Source: Nanogingivalis sp963545035 (GTDB lineage: Bacteria; Patescibacteriota; Saccharimonadia; Saccharimonadales; Saccharimonadaceae). Taken from it: 19,562 bases of DNA. Shown here piece after piece: positions 1 to 5,679 of this stretch. Location: positions 1 through 19,562 of the forward strand of contig CAUUHU010000009.1 in NCBI GenBank assembly GCA_963545035.1. Reading direction: 5' to 3'. How positions within the stretch are numbered: the stretch's first letter is position 1; every line of letters begins with the position of its first letter. Position numbers and translations under genes: made by a program. The notes below the pieces were generated by a model, which was not told where the DNA came from, did no database searches, and was given only the letters and a program-made list of their open reading frames with translations.

Positions 1-10
1 TTTTAGACAT
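1..10 (-). CDS. 5' end of a gene running off the left edge
   Basis: Only the start codon and two further codons (Met-Ser-Lys) lie in the window, so the product cannot be named. The call rests on the upstream signals on the minus strand. A strong Shine-Dalgarno sequence (AAAGGAGG, core at 19-23) sits 8 bases before the ATG. A sigma-70-like promoter lies at 72-100, and the preceding gene's terminator lies just upstream of that. The spacing of promoter, leader, ribosome site and ATG is what a normal separately transcribed gene would show. Confidence 0.6.
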
Positions 11-71
11 AAGCAATGCCTCCTTTTCTAAAGTGCTTCCCAGGTTAGGGATAGGGTAATTGTGTAGTATA

Positions 72-100
72 ATTTTACTTCACTAACAGTAAAAAGTCAA
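72..100 (-). promoter_or_regulatory. Promoter for the left-edge gene
   Basis: On the minus strand a TTGACT box (95-100) and a TAAAAT box (72-77) are separated by 17 bases. A second possible -10, TATACT (66-71), overlaps nearby but would need a 23-base spacer. The promoter sits directly after the terminator at 104-130, so the left-edge gene is transcribed independently. Confidence 0.6.
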
Positions 101-103
101 GTA

Positions 104-130
104 AAAAAGCCCCGAACTCAATCGGGGTTT
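104..130 (-). terminator. Intrinsic terminator of the 217-residue gene
   Basis: Read on the minus strand, CCCCGA and its complement (110-115 with 122-127) form a G+C-rich stem with a 6-base loop, followed by C and six T residues. It begins only a few bases after the stop codon at 136-138. Confidence 0.8.
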
Positions 131-135
131 TAAGG

Positions 136-789
136 TTAAAAATCCAGTTTATTTATTTGAACGTACAGATCGTAACCTTGTTTGCGAATTTTGCTATTAG
201 CATGTGGTCTTCGAAAATGAGTTATAATTTTAAAGAGTTCAGGGTATTGCTTTAAATATCTTTTAAGTGCAATAAAATGGATACGCTTAGGTAAAACGAT
301 TGGAATTTCAATTGTTCTATTAACATAAAATTGTTCACGCAGTTTTTTGTATTCATTTTTTGGAAGTTTTTTGCTGTGATTTTTAACTTCGTCTAGCATT
401 ATTTTAGAATACTCTACGGCAACTTCAGTTGGTTTGTCTCCGCTTGAAATACGTTTTGGTTTTATCAGAAAAATAATCTGATCTACACCGTCTTTTTCGG
501 CTTCATATTCTTCGTAAATGTGAAACTTACTATTAACACTTCTGCGGACTTCGGTGAATTTATTATTTCCGTAACCCTTTTCAAGTGCTACAGATTTTGG
601 AATACTAATTTTTGTGGAATATTTCCTCCAAAAATCAGAGCATCCTTCTGGAACCGTTTGTCGCTCCACTGATTGACCAAGATTTTTCATAATGTACTCA
701 ACAATTTCAGCCAAAATTAGCATATATTCTTCTTGTAGTCTTTCTAGCTCGGCTGTTCGAGTTAAGGACTTGTTAACAGAATTTGTCAT
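136..789 (-). CDS. Hypothetical protein, 217 residues
   Basis: I do not recognise a family. The protein has no signal peptide or membrane segment, so it is probably cytoplasmic. Residues about 10-40 are predicted helical and hydrophobic-acidic. The rest is rich in Lys, Arg and aromatic residues, with a basic C-terminal half containing KRIHFIALKRYLKQYPELF and a FRRPHANSKIRKQGY stretch that could bind nucleic acid or ribosomes (inference only). The ATG is supported by an AGGAGG site 7 bases upstream. The gene is monocistronic: a strong promoter at 890-918, a leader of about 90 bases containing a perfect inverted repeat, and a terminator at 104-130. Confidence 0.75.
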   Translation of the reverse strand: MTNSVNKSLTRTAELERLQEEYMLILAEIVEYIMKNLGQSVERQTVPEGCSDFWRKYSTKISIPKSVALEKGYGNNKFTEVRRSVNSKFHIYEEYEAEKDGVDQIIFLIKPKRISSGDKPTEVAVEYSKIMLDEVKNHSKKLPKNEYKKLREQFYVNRTIEIPIVLPKRIHFIALKRYLKQYPELFKIITHFRRPHANSKIRKQGYDLYVQINKLDF

Positions 790-817
790 AAAAATTCCTC
801 CTGGATTTTTGCTGGAA

Positions 818-862
818 TTTTACTTTCGAAAAGTAGTTAAAATTCGATTCACGAAAGTAAAA
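818..862. repeat. 11-bp perfect inverted repeat in the leader of the 217-residue gene
   Basis: TTTTACTTTCG (818-828) and CGAAAGTAAAA (852-862) are perfect inverted copies 23 bases apart. They lie between the minus-strand promoter (890-918) and the ribosome-binding site. They could form an RNA stem or be a protein operator with two half-sites. One arm overlaps one of the few non-coding copies of TTTCGAAA (824-831). Confidence 0.6.
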
Positions 863-889
863 AAGTTTTAAAGAACGAAATACTTCTAT

Positions 890-918
890 ATTATACAATT
901 TTATATTGATAAAGTCAA
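890..918 (-). promoter_or_regulatory. Strong promoter for the 217-residue gene
   Basis: On the minus strand TTGACT (913-918) and a perfect TATAAT (890-895) are separated by 17 bases. The predicted transcript starts near 883, giving a leader of about 90 bases before the ATG at 789. Confidence 0.8.
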
Positions 919-930
919 ATTAAAAAGGGG

Positions 931-959
931 TTAAAATTTCAGAAGAACTGTGGTAAAAT
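931..959 (+). promoter_or_regulatory. Promoter of serS, extended -10
   Basis: TAAAAT (954-959) is preceded by TGG (951-953), an extended -10 element. TTAAAA (931-936) is a weak -35 at 17-base spacing. The start codon of serS follows after only 6 bases, so transcription should begin at or next to the ATG. The same TGGTAAAAT string precedes secA. Confidence 0.6.
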
Positions 960-965
960 TAGTTT

Positions 966-2228
966 ATGTTAGATATTAGATTTATCCGTGAAAATGCCGA
1001 GCGTGTGCAGAAAGATGCACTGAATAAAGGCTATAAAAATGCCGATATTCAAGCTGTAATTGCGCTTGATGACAAAAGAAAAACTCTTACAGCACAAATT
1101 GATGAACTTCGCACACGGCGCAACCAAATCGCTTCTTCAATGAAAAATTCTGGCGGAAAACCAAGCGACGAGCAAATCGCTGAAGGTAAAAAAATTAAAG
1201 AAGAGCTTGCTGAAATTGAAAAGAAATACCGTGAACTTAATGAAAAGCTCTCAACGGCTTTAAATGGAATTCCAAATATTCTCCAAGATGATGTACCAAT
1301 CGGTAAAGAGGGGGAAGACGACCTAGTTAAAACTTGGGGCGAGGAGCTTTTCGAAAGTCGTAAAGGTGCGCAAGATCACCTTGATTTTGCGAATAAAAAG
1401 AACTGGGTTGATTTCGAGCGTGGATCAAAAGTTGCTGGAACGAAATTCTATTTCTTAAAAGGAGATTTGGCGCTTCTTGAAAACGCTATTTATCAGTTTG
1501 CGCTCAATAAATTAATTTCGAAAGGTTTTAATTTCATGACTGTTCCGCATATGGTGAACGGTGAAGTTGCTACCGGAACTGGTTTCGCTCCACGATCGAG
1601 TGATCAAAGCGATGAATATTTTATTGAAGGTGAAGATTTAAGCCTAATTGCTACAGCTGAAATGTCGCTAACTGGTTATCACGCTGGCGAAATTTTGAAC
1701 GAAAAAGATTTGCCAATTTTCTATGCTGGATATTCACCATGTTATCGAAAAGAGGCGGGAACTTATGGTAAACATACGCGTGGACTTTTCCGTGTTCATC
1801 AGTTTAACAAGCTTGAAATGTATGCGTATACTTTGCCTGAACAAAGCGTTGAGGCGCATCAAAAGATTTTAGCGGTTGAGGAAGAGATCTATCAAGATCT
1901 TGGTATCCCTTATCGTGTGATTAATATTGCGAGTGGTGATTTGGGCGCTCCAGCTTCTAAAAAATATGATATTGAATATTGGAGCCCAGTTGATGGAGCA
2001 TATCGCGAAATTACAAGTTGCTCAAACTGTACAGATTATCAGGCACGAAACTTAAACATTCGCGTGCGTCGTGAAAACGGTGACTTGCAAGTAGTCCACA
2101 CTTTGAACGGTACCGCAGTATCACTTGCGCGCTGTCTTGTTGCAGCTATCGAAAACTTCCAAGATGGCGACGATCTTGTTATTCCAGAAGTACTTCGACC
2201 ATACATGAATAATCGCGAACGAATCTAA
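966..2228 (+). CDS. serS: Serine-tRNA ligase (SerRS)
   Basis: This is a cytoplasmic class II aminoacyl-tRNA synthetase that charges tRNA-Ser (and tRNA-Sec where present) with serine using ATP. At 420 residues it is the usual bacterial length. Residues about 25-105 form the two-helix coiled-coil arm that grips the tRNA. The TAEMSLTG stretch matches the conserved substrate-binding TAE motif. Motif 2 is visible at about 259-285 (CYRKEAGTYGKHTRGLFR) and motif 3 at about 381-396 (NGTAVSLARCLVAAIEN). The ATG gives the canonical MLDIRFIREN opening. There is no Shine-Dalgarno site; the start lies 6 bases after the -10 box, so translation is probably leaderless. The gene ends with its own terminator. 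Confidence 0.97.
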   Translation: MLDIRFIRENAERVQKDALNKGYKNADIQAVIALDDKRKTLTAQIDELRTRRNQIASSMKNSGGKPSDEQIAEGKKIKEELAEIEKKYRELNEKLSTALNGIPNILQDDVPIGKEGEDDLVKTWGEELFESRKGAQDHLDFANKKNWVDFERGSKVAGTKFYFLKGDLALLENAIYQFALNKLISKGFNFMTVPHMVNGEVATGTGFAPRSSDQSDEYFIEGEDLSLIATAEMSLTGYHAGEILNEKDLPIFYAGYSPCYRKEAGTYGKHTRGLFRVHQFNKLEMYAYTLPEQSVEAHQKILAVEEEIYQDLGIPYRVINIASGDLGAPASKKYDIEYWSPVDGAYREITSCSNCTDYQARNLNIRVRRENGDLQVVHTLNGTAVSLARCLVAAIENFQDGDDLVIPEVLRPYMNNRERI

Positions 2229-2240
2229 AAAAGATAAAAT

Positions 2241-2297
2241 AAGCACTAAATATAGCGTTTTGTAAATTTTACAACACTAAATATAGTGCTTTTTTAT
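2241..2297 (+). terminator. Long imperfect terminator hairpin after serS
   Basis: AAGCACTA (2241-2248) pairs with TAGTGCTT (2284-2291), followed by a T-rich run. Inside, TTGTAAA and TTTACAA (2260-2274) form a second stem. The two arms also carry a 12-base direct repeat, CACTAAATATAG, at 2244-2255 and 2275-2286. The structure is A+T-rich and interrupted, unlike the short G+C-rich terminators elsewhere in the window. Confidence 0.65.
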
Positions 2298-2305
2298 TTT
2301 GCTTA

Positions 2306-2314
2306 TGTTATAAT
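2306..2314 (+). promoter_or_regulatory. Extended -10 promoter for the glutaredoxin gene
   Basis: TGTTATAAT is a perfect extended -10; no convincing -35 lies upstream. The predicted start is near 2321, leaving a leader of about 29 bases with a strong ribosome-binding site. The identical 9-mer precedes xseA and frr. Confidence 0.6.
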
Positions 2315-2349
2315 GTTAAATATAGCCAGATTAGAAAGAGGTGATTTAT

Positions 2350-2643
2350 ATGGCTAAAGTAGTTTACGTATATACTAAACCTAATTGTGTTCAGTGTAGA
2401 ATGGTTAAGAAATATCTAGATAATAAAAATATTCCTTTTATAGAAATTAATATTAAAAATAATGAAACTGGCGAATATGATGAAAATATAATTGAATTCT
2501 TAAAAGGGCAAGGTATTTCAGCTGTACCCGCAGTTTTTTACGGTGAAACAGATAAAAACAACGGTCTTCTTCTAGAGGATGCTGCAAGGTTTACAGGCAA
2601 TAACCAAAATGAGTTAAAAGAACTCGTTAAATTTTTTGAATAA
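2350..2643 (+). CDS. NrdH-type glutaredoxin / thioredoxin-fold redoxin
   Basis: This is a small (97-residue) cytoplasmic thiol-disulfide redoxin. The N-terminal YTKPNCVQC carries the CxxC active site in the CVQC form typical of NrdH redoxins, which supply electrons to ribonucleotide reductase. The AVPAVFY stretch holds the expected cis-proline. The chosen ATG (2350) has a GAGGTGAT Shine-Dalgarno sequence 6 bases upstream; an in-frame GTG at 2341 overlaps that site and is rejected. No nrdEF/nrdAB gene is adjacent, so the partner is unknown and a general glutaredoxin role is also possible. It has its own promoter and a terminator overlapping the stop codon. Confidence 0.85.
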   Translation: MAKVVYVYTKPNCVQCRMVKKYLDNKNIPFIEINIKNNETGEYDENIIEFLKGQGISAVPAVFYGETDKNNGLLLEDAARFTGNNQNELKELVKFFE

Positions 2644-2666
2644 CTCGTGCAAGGCGGGTTATTTTT
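2639..2666 (+). terminator. Terminator overlapping the glutaredoxin stop codon
   Basis: AATAACTCG (2639-2647) pairs with CGGGTTATT (2655-2663) with one G-U pair and a 7-base loop, followed by T residues. The TAA stop lies within the left arm. Confidence 0.75.
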
Positions 2667-2667
2667 C

Positions 2668-2696
2668 TTGACAAAATGAAATGTTTATGCTAATAT
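2668..2696 (+). promoter_or_regulatory. Promoter of the hibernation-factor gene
   Basis: A consensus TTGACA (2668-2673) and TAATAT (2691-2696) are 17 bases apart, with a TGC extension (2688-2690) before the -10. It begins immediately after the preceding terminator. The predicted start is near 2703. Confidence 0.8.
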
Positions 2697-2728
2697 GGAG
2701 CTGTAAACTAACAAAAAAGGATTATATA

Positions 2729-3097
2729 ATGATTTCACGAATTGAAATTACAGGAAACAAATACGAAGTTGATGAAACTACACAAAAATATGCAGAAAAA
2801 CATATCGGTAAGTTAGATAAATACCTACCACGTCATGCTAAAAAATCAGCATCAGCGCGTGTTGTGATCTCGCAAATCAACGGTGCTCATGATAATAAAT
2901 ATGAAGTTGAAGCAATTGTTGATGTGCCAGATAAGACTTTGGTTGCAAAAGATCAAAGTTCGAATGTTCTAGCCGCAATTGACATTGTTGAAGCTAAGCT
3001 AGATGGCCAAATTCGTCGCTATAAAACAGAAAAAAATCCACGTCTTGGTAAATCTGGTATTATGGCAAAATTTAAACGCTCACTAAAACGCGGTTAA
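2729..3097 (+). CDS. hpf: Ribosome hibernation promoting factor (HPF/RaiA family, short form)
   Basis: This protein binds the 30S subunit near the decoding centre and inactivates or protects ribosomes in starvation. The 122 residues carry the family's beta-alpha-beta-beta-beta-alpha fold: ISRIEITGNKYEVDE, then a helix ending in LDKYLPRHAKK, strands with ARVVISQI and YEVEAIVDVP, and the closing helix AAIDIVEAKLDGQIRRYK. A basic tail (GIMAKFKRSLKRG) follows. There is no long-form dimerisation domain, so it is the short type. The ATG at 2729 has AAGGA 7 bases upstream. An in-frame ATG at 2681 is rejected because it lies inside the promoter, upstream of the predicted transcript start. Monocistronic. 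Confidence 0.92.
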   Translation: MISRIEITGNKYEVDETTQKYAEKHIGKLDKYLPRHAKKSASARVVISQINGAHDNKYEVEAIVDVPDKTLVAKDQSSNVLAAIDIVEAKLDGQIRRYKTEKNPRLGKSGIMAKFKRSLKRG

Positions 3098-3106
3098 ATT
3101 TTTAGT

Positions 3107-3137
3107 AAAAACAAGGTTGTAAAGGCCTTGTTTTTTT
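3107..3137 (+). terminator. Terminator after the hibernation-factor gene
   Basis: AAAAACAAGG (3107-3116) pairs with CCTTGTTTTT (3126-3135) around a 9-base loop, with further T residues after it. Confidence 0.85.
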
Positions 3138-3156
3138 ATTTGATTTTAAAAAGTGC

Positions 3157-3185
3157 TTGAAAAGTACAAATATACGTGGTAGAAT
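3157..3185 (+). promoter_or_regulatory. Promoter of the surface glycosidase gene
   Basis: TTGAAA (3157-3162) and TAGAAT (3180-3185) are 17 bases apart, with TGG (3177-3179) forming an extended -10. The predicted start is near 3192, giving a leader of about 40 bases. Confidence 0.75.
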
Positions 3186-3231
3186 GTAAGCATAAGTGTT
3201 TTAAAATAAATTTCAAAAGGGAGAAAATAAA

Positions 3232-4521
3232 GTGAAAATAAAAAATATACTCAGTTATTTTTTTATGGTTTTTGGCGCATATTCAATTATAGCGCTCGGT
3301 TTTGGTAATAGCGCTTTTGCTACTGAAGCATCAAACTTTACGAAAGTGCTTGAAGATAAAGGTCTTTTAACTATTACTTCATCAGAAACTATAGATAAAG
3401 AAATTTCTGTTGTAAGAGGAAAGATAGATAACTTAAATTTCACTACAATCTCCTGGAATAAAAACGGTTCTTATAAGCTGCAAAAAGGTATAACACAGGC
3501 ACAGATTAACCAAAGCTACACTACGCCCTGGAATAAAGACAATATCTTAAACGAGGCTAAAATCCACAATACACCAGTAATTTTTACAGGTGGTTTTTGG
3601 CAACTTGAAAATGCTGATAACGCTTGGTCGCAACGAGAGCTTGGGTTAGGAAAAAATGGAATTATATATTCGGACGGCAAAGGCGATGTCGAAGTTACTA
3701 ACTTGAGCAACTCGGAAGTTTCGAAAATATTCCAAAAGATGGGAGATAAAGGCTGGAACGTTGGTGCATTTTCGCCAATTGTAAAAAATGGAGTTCTCGA
3801 TTCAACTTTAGGCCAAAGTGGTGTATGGCATGGTGATCCAAATGAAAAAAATGCTAGAACAATTTTTATAGAATTCAACAATGGTTTGCAAGCAGTTTTT
3901 GTGGTTGATGGTCATACTTCCACAAAGACAGGTTTAAATCATAGCGAAATAGTGAACTTGATTAATCAAATGGGTGTTTCAAATATCAAAAATGCCTTTA
4001 TGCTTGATGGCGGCGGAACGACTCGCGCATATACTAAATCTGACAACGGAACTGAAACTGTAATGGGTTCATTTGTAGATAATCGCTTTGCTAGTCAATT
4101 CTTATATCTTTCGAAAAACGAGGCTAAACCAGAATTCTTTGTCGATAGAAATAATGATAAAGTTGCTAAAAACGAATCACAAACAGCTACATATGCCGAC
4201 TGGAAAGCGGCTTTCGATAAAGGTTTGAAATTTATACCCGGAACTCAATATCCAACTGGTGCGCTAGAAAAAGCTGATCCAGCAAATAATGCAAATAATC
4301 CACAAGCCGCTACCCCTGCTGCTCAACAAAATACAGTTGAAAACAAAGCTAATGAATCGGCTAAAAATAAGGCAATCAAAGCACCAAACACAGGAAGTAA
4401 AACTACTACAAATCACCAAACAACATTCTTGTGGGTGGCTAGTGCTGCAATCACTGCTATTCTAACGGGTTATATAACTCTAAAAGGTTTAAAAAGCTAT
4501 AAAGTTAGAATTCAAAAATAA
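3232..4521 (+). CDS. Secreted phosphodiester glycosidase (NAGPA-domain) protein with variant sortase signal
   Basis: This 429-residue protein is exported and probably held on the cell surface. A signal peptide covers residues 1-30, ending AFA before TEAS. The NAGPA fold (phosphodiester glycosidase family, PF09992 as I recall it) shows in GGFW (120-123), the NARTIFIEF strand, FVVDGH (223-228) and the hallmark LDGGGTTR (258-265). Known members remove GlcNAc from phosphodiester-linked glycans; the substrate here is unknown. An Ala/Asn/Lys-rich linker (about 345-383) leads to APNTG (384-388), a hydrophobic stretch (about 399-420) and a basic tail, the layout of a sortase signal. The GTG start is supported by AAGGGAG 8 bases upstream. 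Monocistronic with its own promoter and terminator. The family call is firm; surface anchoring is inferred. Confidence 0.88.
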   Translation: MKIKNILSYFFMVFGAYSIIALGFGNSAFATEASNFTKVLEDKGLLTITSSETIDKEISVVRGKIDNLNFTTISWNKNGSYKLQKGITQAQINQSYTTPWNKDNILNEAKIHNTPVIFTGGFWQLENADNAWSQRELGLGKNGIIYSDGKGDVEVTNLSNSEVSKIFQKMGDKGWNVGAFSPIVKNGVLDSTLGQSGVWHGDPNEKNARTIFIEFNNGLQAVFVVDGHTSTKTGLNHSEIVNLINQMGVSNIKNAFMLDGGGTTRAYTKSDNGTETVMGSFVDNRFASQFLYLSKNEAKPEFFVDRNNDKVAKNESQTATYADWKAAFDKGLKFIPGTQYPTGALEKADPANNANNPQAATPAAQQNTVENKANESAKNKAIKAPNTGSKTTTNHQTTFLWVASAAITAILTGYITLKGLKSYKVRIQK

Positions 4522-4541
4522 TCTTTAAAGTGGTACAAAAT

Positions 4542-4572
4542 AAAACGAGGCTTATAATAAAGTCTCGTTTTT
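4542..4572 (+). terminator. Terminator after the surface glycosidase gene
   Basis: A 12-base-pair stem: AAAACGAGGCTT (4542-4553) with AAGTCTCGTTTT (4560-4571), one G-U pair, a 6-base loop and a T run at the end of the right arm. Confidence 0.85.
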
Positions 4573-4594
4573 ATATATGAAAGCTTAAAATAAT

Positions 4595-4623
4595 TTTGCT
4601 TTTTTATGAAAATATGCTATAAT
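4595..4623 (+). promoter_or_regulatory. Extended -10 promoter of the unknown two-gene operon
   Basis: TGCTATAAT (4615-4623) is a perfect extended -10. The -35 region (TTTGCT at 4595-4600) is weak. The predicted start is near 4630. Confidence 0.65.
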
Positions 4624-4666
4624 CAGTTTAATGTTGTTATAAGGATTCGAGAGAGGGGTGATCATA

Positions 4667-5143
4667 ATGAATCAACAGCAAGAAATTTTAAAGAAAGAAA
4701 TTGAAATTCCAGAGAAATTGATCGCGTCAATTTCTCGTTCGATTGGTAAATATTTAACAAACTATACAATCTATTTTTATAGGCAAGAGGAAGGTTTTCT
4801 TGTACCAGGAATTGGCGTCACAGTTATTTTTGATCGCAGGATGCCTTATCCTATGGTAGGTGCTATTATAGATACTATTAGGAAGGAAAATATAAGGGGT
4901 ATATCGATTAAAGATTGCCTTGAGGACTATCAACGATTTATAACTCAAGACTCCACTAAATGGGCGGATAAGCTTGTTGATATAGAGATTTTAGCCATGT
5001 TAGTAGATGATGATGGCTTACAGATGATGGATGAGGAGATGTTCCTAGGCACACTTCAAGACTTAGCTCAATATATAATGGATGTTATTCCGCGATTCTG
5101 TTTCTATGTTAATAGAGGAGGTGATTTTAGCTATGAATGGTGA
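4667..5143 (+). CDS. Hypothetical protein, 158 residues, first gene of a pair
   Basis: I do not recognise a family. It is acidic and apparently cytoplasmic, with no signal peptide. It opens with a helix (MNQQQEILKKEIEIPEKLI), then alternating strands (TIYFYR, GIGVTVIFDRR), then helices rich in Asp, Glu and Met near residues 105-135. The ATG at 4667 is chosen over an in-frame GTG at 4658 because that GTG forms part of the Shine-Dalgarno sequence (GAGGGGTGATC). The gene ends in TGA, the only TGA stop in the window, and overlaps the next gene by 11 bases, implying translational coupling. It carries no TTCGAA motif, unlike most neighbours, which might mean recent acquisition. Confidence 0.75.
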   Translation: MNQQQEILKKEIEIPEKLIASISRSIGKYLTNYTIYFYRQEEGFLVPGIGVTVIFDRRMPYPMVGAIIDTIRKENIRGISIKDCLEDYQRFITQDSTKWADKLVDIEILAMLVDDDGLQMMDEEMFLGTLQDLAQYIMDVIPRFCFYVNRGGDFSYEW

Positions 5144-5585
5144 AGTCACTATTACTGAACTTTTTGCAAAGTTTGGGCGTAGGTTTGCAATGATTATTGA
5201 ACCAGATCACGACCAAGTTTGTATCGTTATATTTTATGAAATCATCTCTGATGAATATGGAAAATGTATCAAGAGAAGTATGGTTGAATACGATCAGAGA
5301 AGCTGCATTTTAACAGTTCCAGGTTTTGCCGATGAATACGACATAATTGACGCAGTGGATTTAGATTCTCACGTTGAAAATATGTTGTTTTATCCACTTT
5401 CGATTTTGAATAGAAGGGCTAGTAAAAAAGCTTTACGAACGGCCGAAAATCTTCGAAAATTATCCTCGGCGTTGTTTAAATACGAGCAAGCTAGAGAAAA
5501 TAACCTCGAAGAGTTCATTAAGAAAGGGGAAGAAATGCGAAAAGGAATTATCGATTTAATTATCAAAACGTGTAAAAACGTTTAA
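5133..5585 (+). CDS. Hypothetical protein, 150 residues, second gene of a pair
   Basis: No family is recognised. The N-terminal half alternates strands and loops (RFAMIIEPD, QVCIVIFYEII, CILTVPGFADEYDIID). From about residue 75 a long charged helix follows (ILNRRASKKALRTAENLRKLSSALFKYEQARENN), probably a coiled coil. The ATG at 5133 has a GAGGAGGTGAT ribosome site 11 bases upstream, inside the preceding gene. Longer in-frame starts upstream lack a site. The overlapping arrangement with the 158-residue gene suggests the two proteins are made in fixed ratio and may form a complex (inference). Confidence 0.75.
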   Translation: MNGEVTITELFAKFGRRFAMIIEPDHDQVCIVIFYEIISDEYGKCIKRSMVEYDQRSCILTVPGFADEYDIIDAVDLDSHVENMLFYPLSILNRRASKKALRTAENLRKLSSALFKYEQARENNLEEFIKKGEEMRKGIIDLIIKTCKNV

Positions 5586-5592
5586 ACTAATC

Positions 5593-5619
5593 AAAAAGTC
5601 CTGTAAAGGGGCTTTTTTT
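5593..5619 (+). terminator. Terminator after the unknown two-gene operon
   Basis: AAAAAGTCCT (5593-5602) pairs with GGGGCTTTTT (5608-5617) with two G-U pairs and a 5-base loop, followed by T residues. Confidence 0.8.
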
Positions 5620-5632
5620 AATATTAAAATTA

Positions 5633-5641
5633 TGGTAAAAT
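5633..5641 (+). promoter_or_regulatory. Extended -10 promoter of secA
   Basis: TGGTAAAAT is identical to the serS extended -10. No good -35 is present because the preceding T run occupies that position. A second candidate -10, TATACT (5655-5660), lies closer to the gene. Confidence 0.5.
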
Positions 5642-5679
5642 TATAGATAGATTTTATACTGTTTTTAATGGAGAGGGAA

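Noticed and set aside
60..73. TATAAT on the plus strand near 68-73 as a promoter
   Set aside because: No -35 box and no plus-strand gene follows; the bases are explained by the minus-strand promoter region and the A+T-rich leader.
2681..2728. N-terminal extension of the hibernation factor
   Set aside because: The extension overlaps a consensus TTGACA-17-TAATAT promoter; the predicted transcript starts after it, and the ATG at 2729 has its own ribosome site.
3255..3881. Long minus-strand open frames opposite the surface glycosidase gene
   Set aside because: They have no ribosome site or promoter and lie antisense to a well-supported gene with recognised motifs. The same reasoning removes the antisense frames opposite secA, M16, greA, ldhA and DUF2207.
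5141..5143. TGA possibly read as an amino acid, as in some CPR lineages
   Set aside because: It terminates the 158-residue gene exactly where a coupled downstream gene with a strong ribosome site begins, and no conserved gene in the window has an internal TGA.
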